This document shows, piece by piece, positions 62,501 through 64,000 of a DNA stretch of 64,000 nucleotides. Source of the stretch: Mya arenaria. Taxonomy: Eukaryota > Mollusca > Bivalvia > Myida > Myidae. The position numbers and the translations under genes were made by a program. Within the stretch, counting starts at the first letter, position 1, and every line of letters begins with the position of its first letter. The stretch is from assembly GCF_026914265.1 (NCBI RefSeq), contig NC_069130.1, forward strand, positions 76,367,070 through 76,431,069, in the 5' to 3' direction. The notes under the pieces were generated by a model. The model made no database searches. It saw nothing but the letters and a program-made list of their open reading frames with translations, and was not told the DNA's origin.

Positions 62501-64000
62501 ATGAACATAACACGAAACTATGTACCAGCATTATTTCAGCATAAGTTAGGTTTTGTTTAAAACCATTGAAGATTGAAATAAGATATAGACGATGCTAAAC
62601 ATGTTTCAAGTCCCAAGAATTAATAACATTCTGTCTACATACTTCCTGAGTGGTGTGTGTATGGAAGAACTGTGTTTTGGTGTAACAGGGGTCCTGGGGG
62701 TTCGAGGAGTGGTCGGGTATGAACCCACCGACCTCGGGGTCAATGCAAGATCGAGGTCATCAAGTCCATTCTCAAAGTCATCTTCATAATTGTCTGGAAA
62801 TAAGTACATTTATCCATGAATAAAAGGGGTATATTCAGATTTGGATGGTTTGTTTGAATTTATATTATAATTAGAAATAAGCAAATAAATCAAGTTTTAA
62901 TAAGGCCTCTTGAAAACTTCTCAGTACCCAATTATCTACTAGCAAAAAGTGCAGACAAAAATATTAACTTTTTTTAAGCACATTCAAACAGTACCCAACA
63001 GTTTTCAAAACACTAACCATTCAAATGCTAACTTTTTTCAAGGATGGGTTTATATGTTACATAATAATCAATCTTCGAGTACATCTGTCTACCATGATCT
63101 ATGTTTAATGGATAAGGTGCTGGATGGCAGAAAGGAGCTTGATCCCTGCAGCCATATTTTGTTTTTATTATTATATTTATAGAAGAAACCGTTAAATCCT
63201 TACGTGTCACCAATTAGTTGTTATACAGAAATGTTTATGTTTGATTGCATGAGGAAAGCTTATAGTGCCCCTTTCAAGTTAATTGTTTGCTGTTTATTGA
63301 ATGATGTACATTACTCACTCATTTTTATACATGTACATGCGAAATGTATTGGTAACTTAGAACATATGCCATTTTCACCAATGTAACTTACAGATTAACA
63401 TTGTATATTCACATTATTCTACTTCTTTTATACCTTGTTGACACCTTAAACACCTTTTGTTACCTGCCTTGAAATTAAACACAAACCAGTTCTTACCTCC
63501 CTTGCCTTCAGCATCAATCATCTCCCCTTGACTACTCTCCTCCTTAAGTAGACCAATGGCAGCCGCAAATCTTTCCACAGCTTCCTGTAGGGAATCCTTG
63601 GAATGCTGGTGCCAGGCTTGTAGGGCATGTTTGGCCAGGCGGCGCACTCTCAACTTCTCATTCTCTCTAAAATATAGTGAATGAGGAAGGTGAAATATGA
63701 AAAATTATTCTTGTAATTAAGCACATGTACTCAAATAAGACATCAGACCTTAGATCTGTGAGAATACATTATTGAATAATTTTAAAAAGATGCATTCAGA
63801 TATTTTTTTAGTGTCTTTGTCTTCTTGACAGAACAGTTGATAACATATTTATTATAAATACATGAATCCTTGTAAAATTTGAGGTTTCTCAAAGGCAACT
63901 TATACTCTTCTGCCCTTAAGTTCTGTTCAGTATCCATTTTACATTTACTACATAATCTTTTTATGTAAGTTACATATGTCACATGGTCCTACCTAGCAAC
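50507..64000 (-). CDS. SFI1: SFI1-like centrin-binding repeat protein, 3' part of gene
   Basis: SFI1 proteins are long alpha-helical scaffolds of centrioles and spindle poles; each repeat binds one centrin. Minus-strand exons, 5' to 3': 63993-64000 (partial), 63497-63666, 62643-62793, 62098-62230, 61625-61831, 60621-60764, 59781-59983, 58780-58870, 58175-58292, 57371-57515, 56845-56935, 56312-56482, 55753-55845, 54124-54244, 53716-53861, 53220-53448, 52731-52879, 52368-52485, 51466-51576, 50507-50848. All are GT-AG and in phase, about 980 aa. Repeats carry a hydrophobic patch then W (R/K), for example LFLTWKTEHQ, ECFGQWSRQYR, RIATHWRQQ, LLSAWKSTAR and EAWRRWHLEF. The first exons hold an acidic/TPRTP-rich linker; the last exon is a Ser/Pro/Thr tail after VFVSWKNLIRKRQRK. 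The N-terminus lies beyond the window. Assignment rests on repeat pattern and architecture. Confidence 0.85.
51663..52143. mobile_element. Foldback MITE, copy 1
   Basis: 481 bp that is almost entirely one inverted repeat. It begins CAGTGTGTATATACCATGTG and ends CACGTGGTATACACACACTG. Inner arms match as well (CAGTCTATGCCGCTTAAAGA versus CGTAAGCGGCATAGACTG). Flanks are TTAAA and TTAAT. It sits in an SFI1 intron (51577-52367). The superfamily is not determined. Confidence 0.85.
54718..55513. mobile_element. Foldback MITE, copy 2, with internal insertion
   Basis: Second copy of the 51663-52143 family, with a 5-bp flanking duplication AGATT at 54713-54717 and 55514-55518. It is longer because about 285 bp (about 55155-55440) is inserted in the right arm. 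The terminal TTTATGACGCAATTTAT...GTGGTATA segment is also duplicated in tandem. It lies in the SFI1 intron 54245-55752. Confidence 0.82.
60992..61577. mobile_element. Repeat-built element in an SFI1 intron
   Basis: Begins AAGAGCTGTCACAGTATGTG with GAATGCCCCC and ends TGCCCACCTGCGGGGGCATAA. It contains two roughly 180-bp tandem units (CACTCCATTGTGAATAAA..., GTGTGACCTTGACCTTTGAG). The start resembles the complement of the end of the 30801-31895 element (CTGTGACAGCTCT), so it is probably the same superfamily in the opposite orientation. It lies in intron 60765-61624. Confidence 0.7.

Overview
This is a metazoan nuclear window, most likely from a bivalve mollusc. The reasons are multi-exon genes with GT-AG introns, an SFI1-type centriole gene, an AT-rich background, a BEL/Pao retrotransposon, a CR1/Jockey-like LINE, and many mobile elements built from degenerate AAGGTCAAGGTCAC-type repeats that I associate with bivalve genomes. 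The species is not determined.

Region 1 (1-17159) is a direct tandem duplication of a roughly 3.9 kb unit: a 42-bp minisatellite followed by about 0.7 kb of unique spacer. Copy B (13270-17159) is uninterrupted. Copy A (window start to 13269) carries two insertions: a 1.2 kb repeat-built element (2529-3743) and a full-length BEL/Pao LTR retrotransposon on the minus strand (3811-12546). That retrotransposon has near-identical 953-bp LTRs, a TAGCT target-site duplication and one uninterrupted 1994-aa gag-pol frame. Copy B preserves the empty target site of both insertions.

Region 2 (17160-26205) has a decayed non-LTR retrotransposon with a CCHC ORF1 and a broken endonuclease/RT ORF2, ending in a (TTA)n tail. 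A degenerate repeat element, a possible tRNA-derived SINE and AT-rich DNA with no recognisable gene follow.

Region 3 (26206-28715) is an element with imperfect terminal inverted repeats and dense CCTGTAAAT/ACAGGTGTAA subterminal motifs. Inside it lies a two-exon reading frame for a 73-aa protein with its own poly(A) signal.

Region 4 (29347-46727, plus strand) is a ten-exon gene for an unrecognised protein of about 862 aa. All splice phases agree. Its introns are filled with minisatellites (30-bp and 46-bp units), a 1.0 kb nonautonomous hAT-like element with a perfect 8-bp target duplication, and several repeat-built elements.

Region 5 (46728-50506) is intergenic and nothing is recognised in it. 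Region 6 (50507 to beyond 64000, minus strand) is the 3' part of an SFI1-like gene. I traced 19 complete exons plus a partial one, with matching phases throughout, encoding about 980 aa of W/R-rich centrin-binding-type repeats. It is convergent with the region 4 gene. Two foldback elements and another repeat element lie in its introns.
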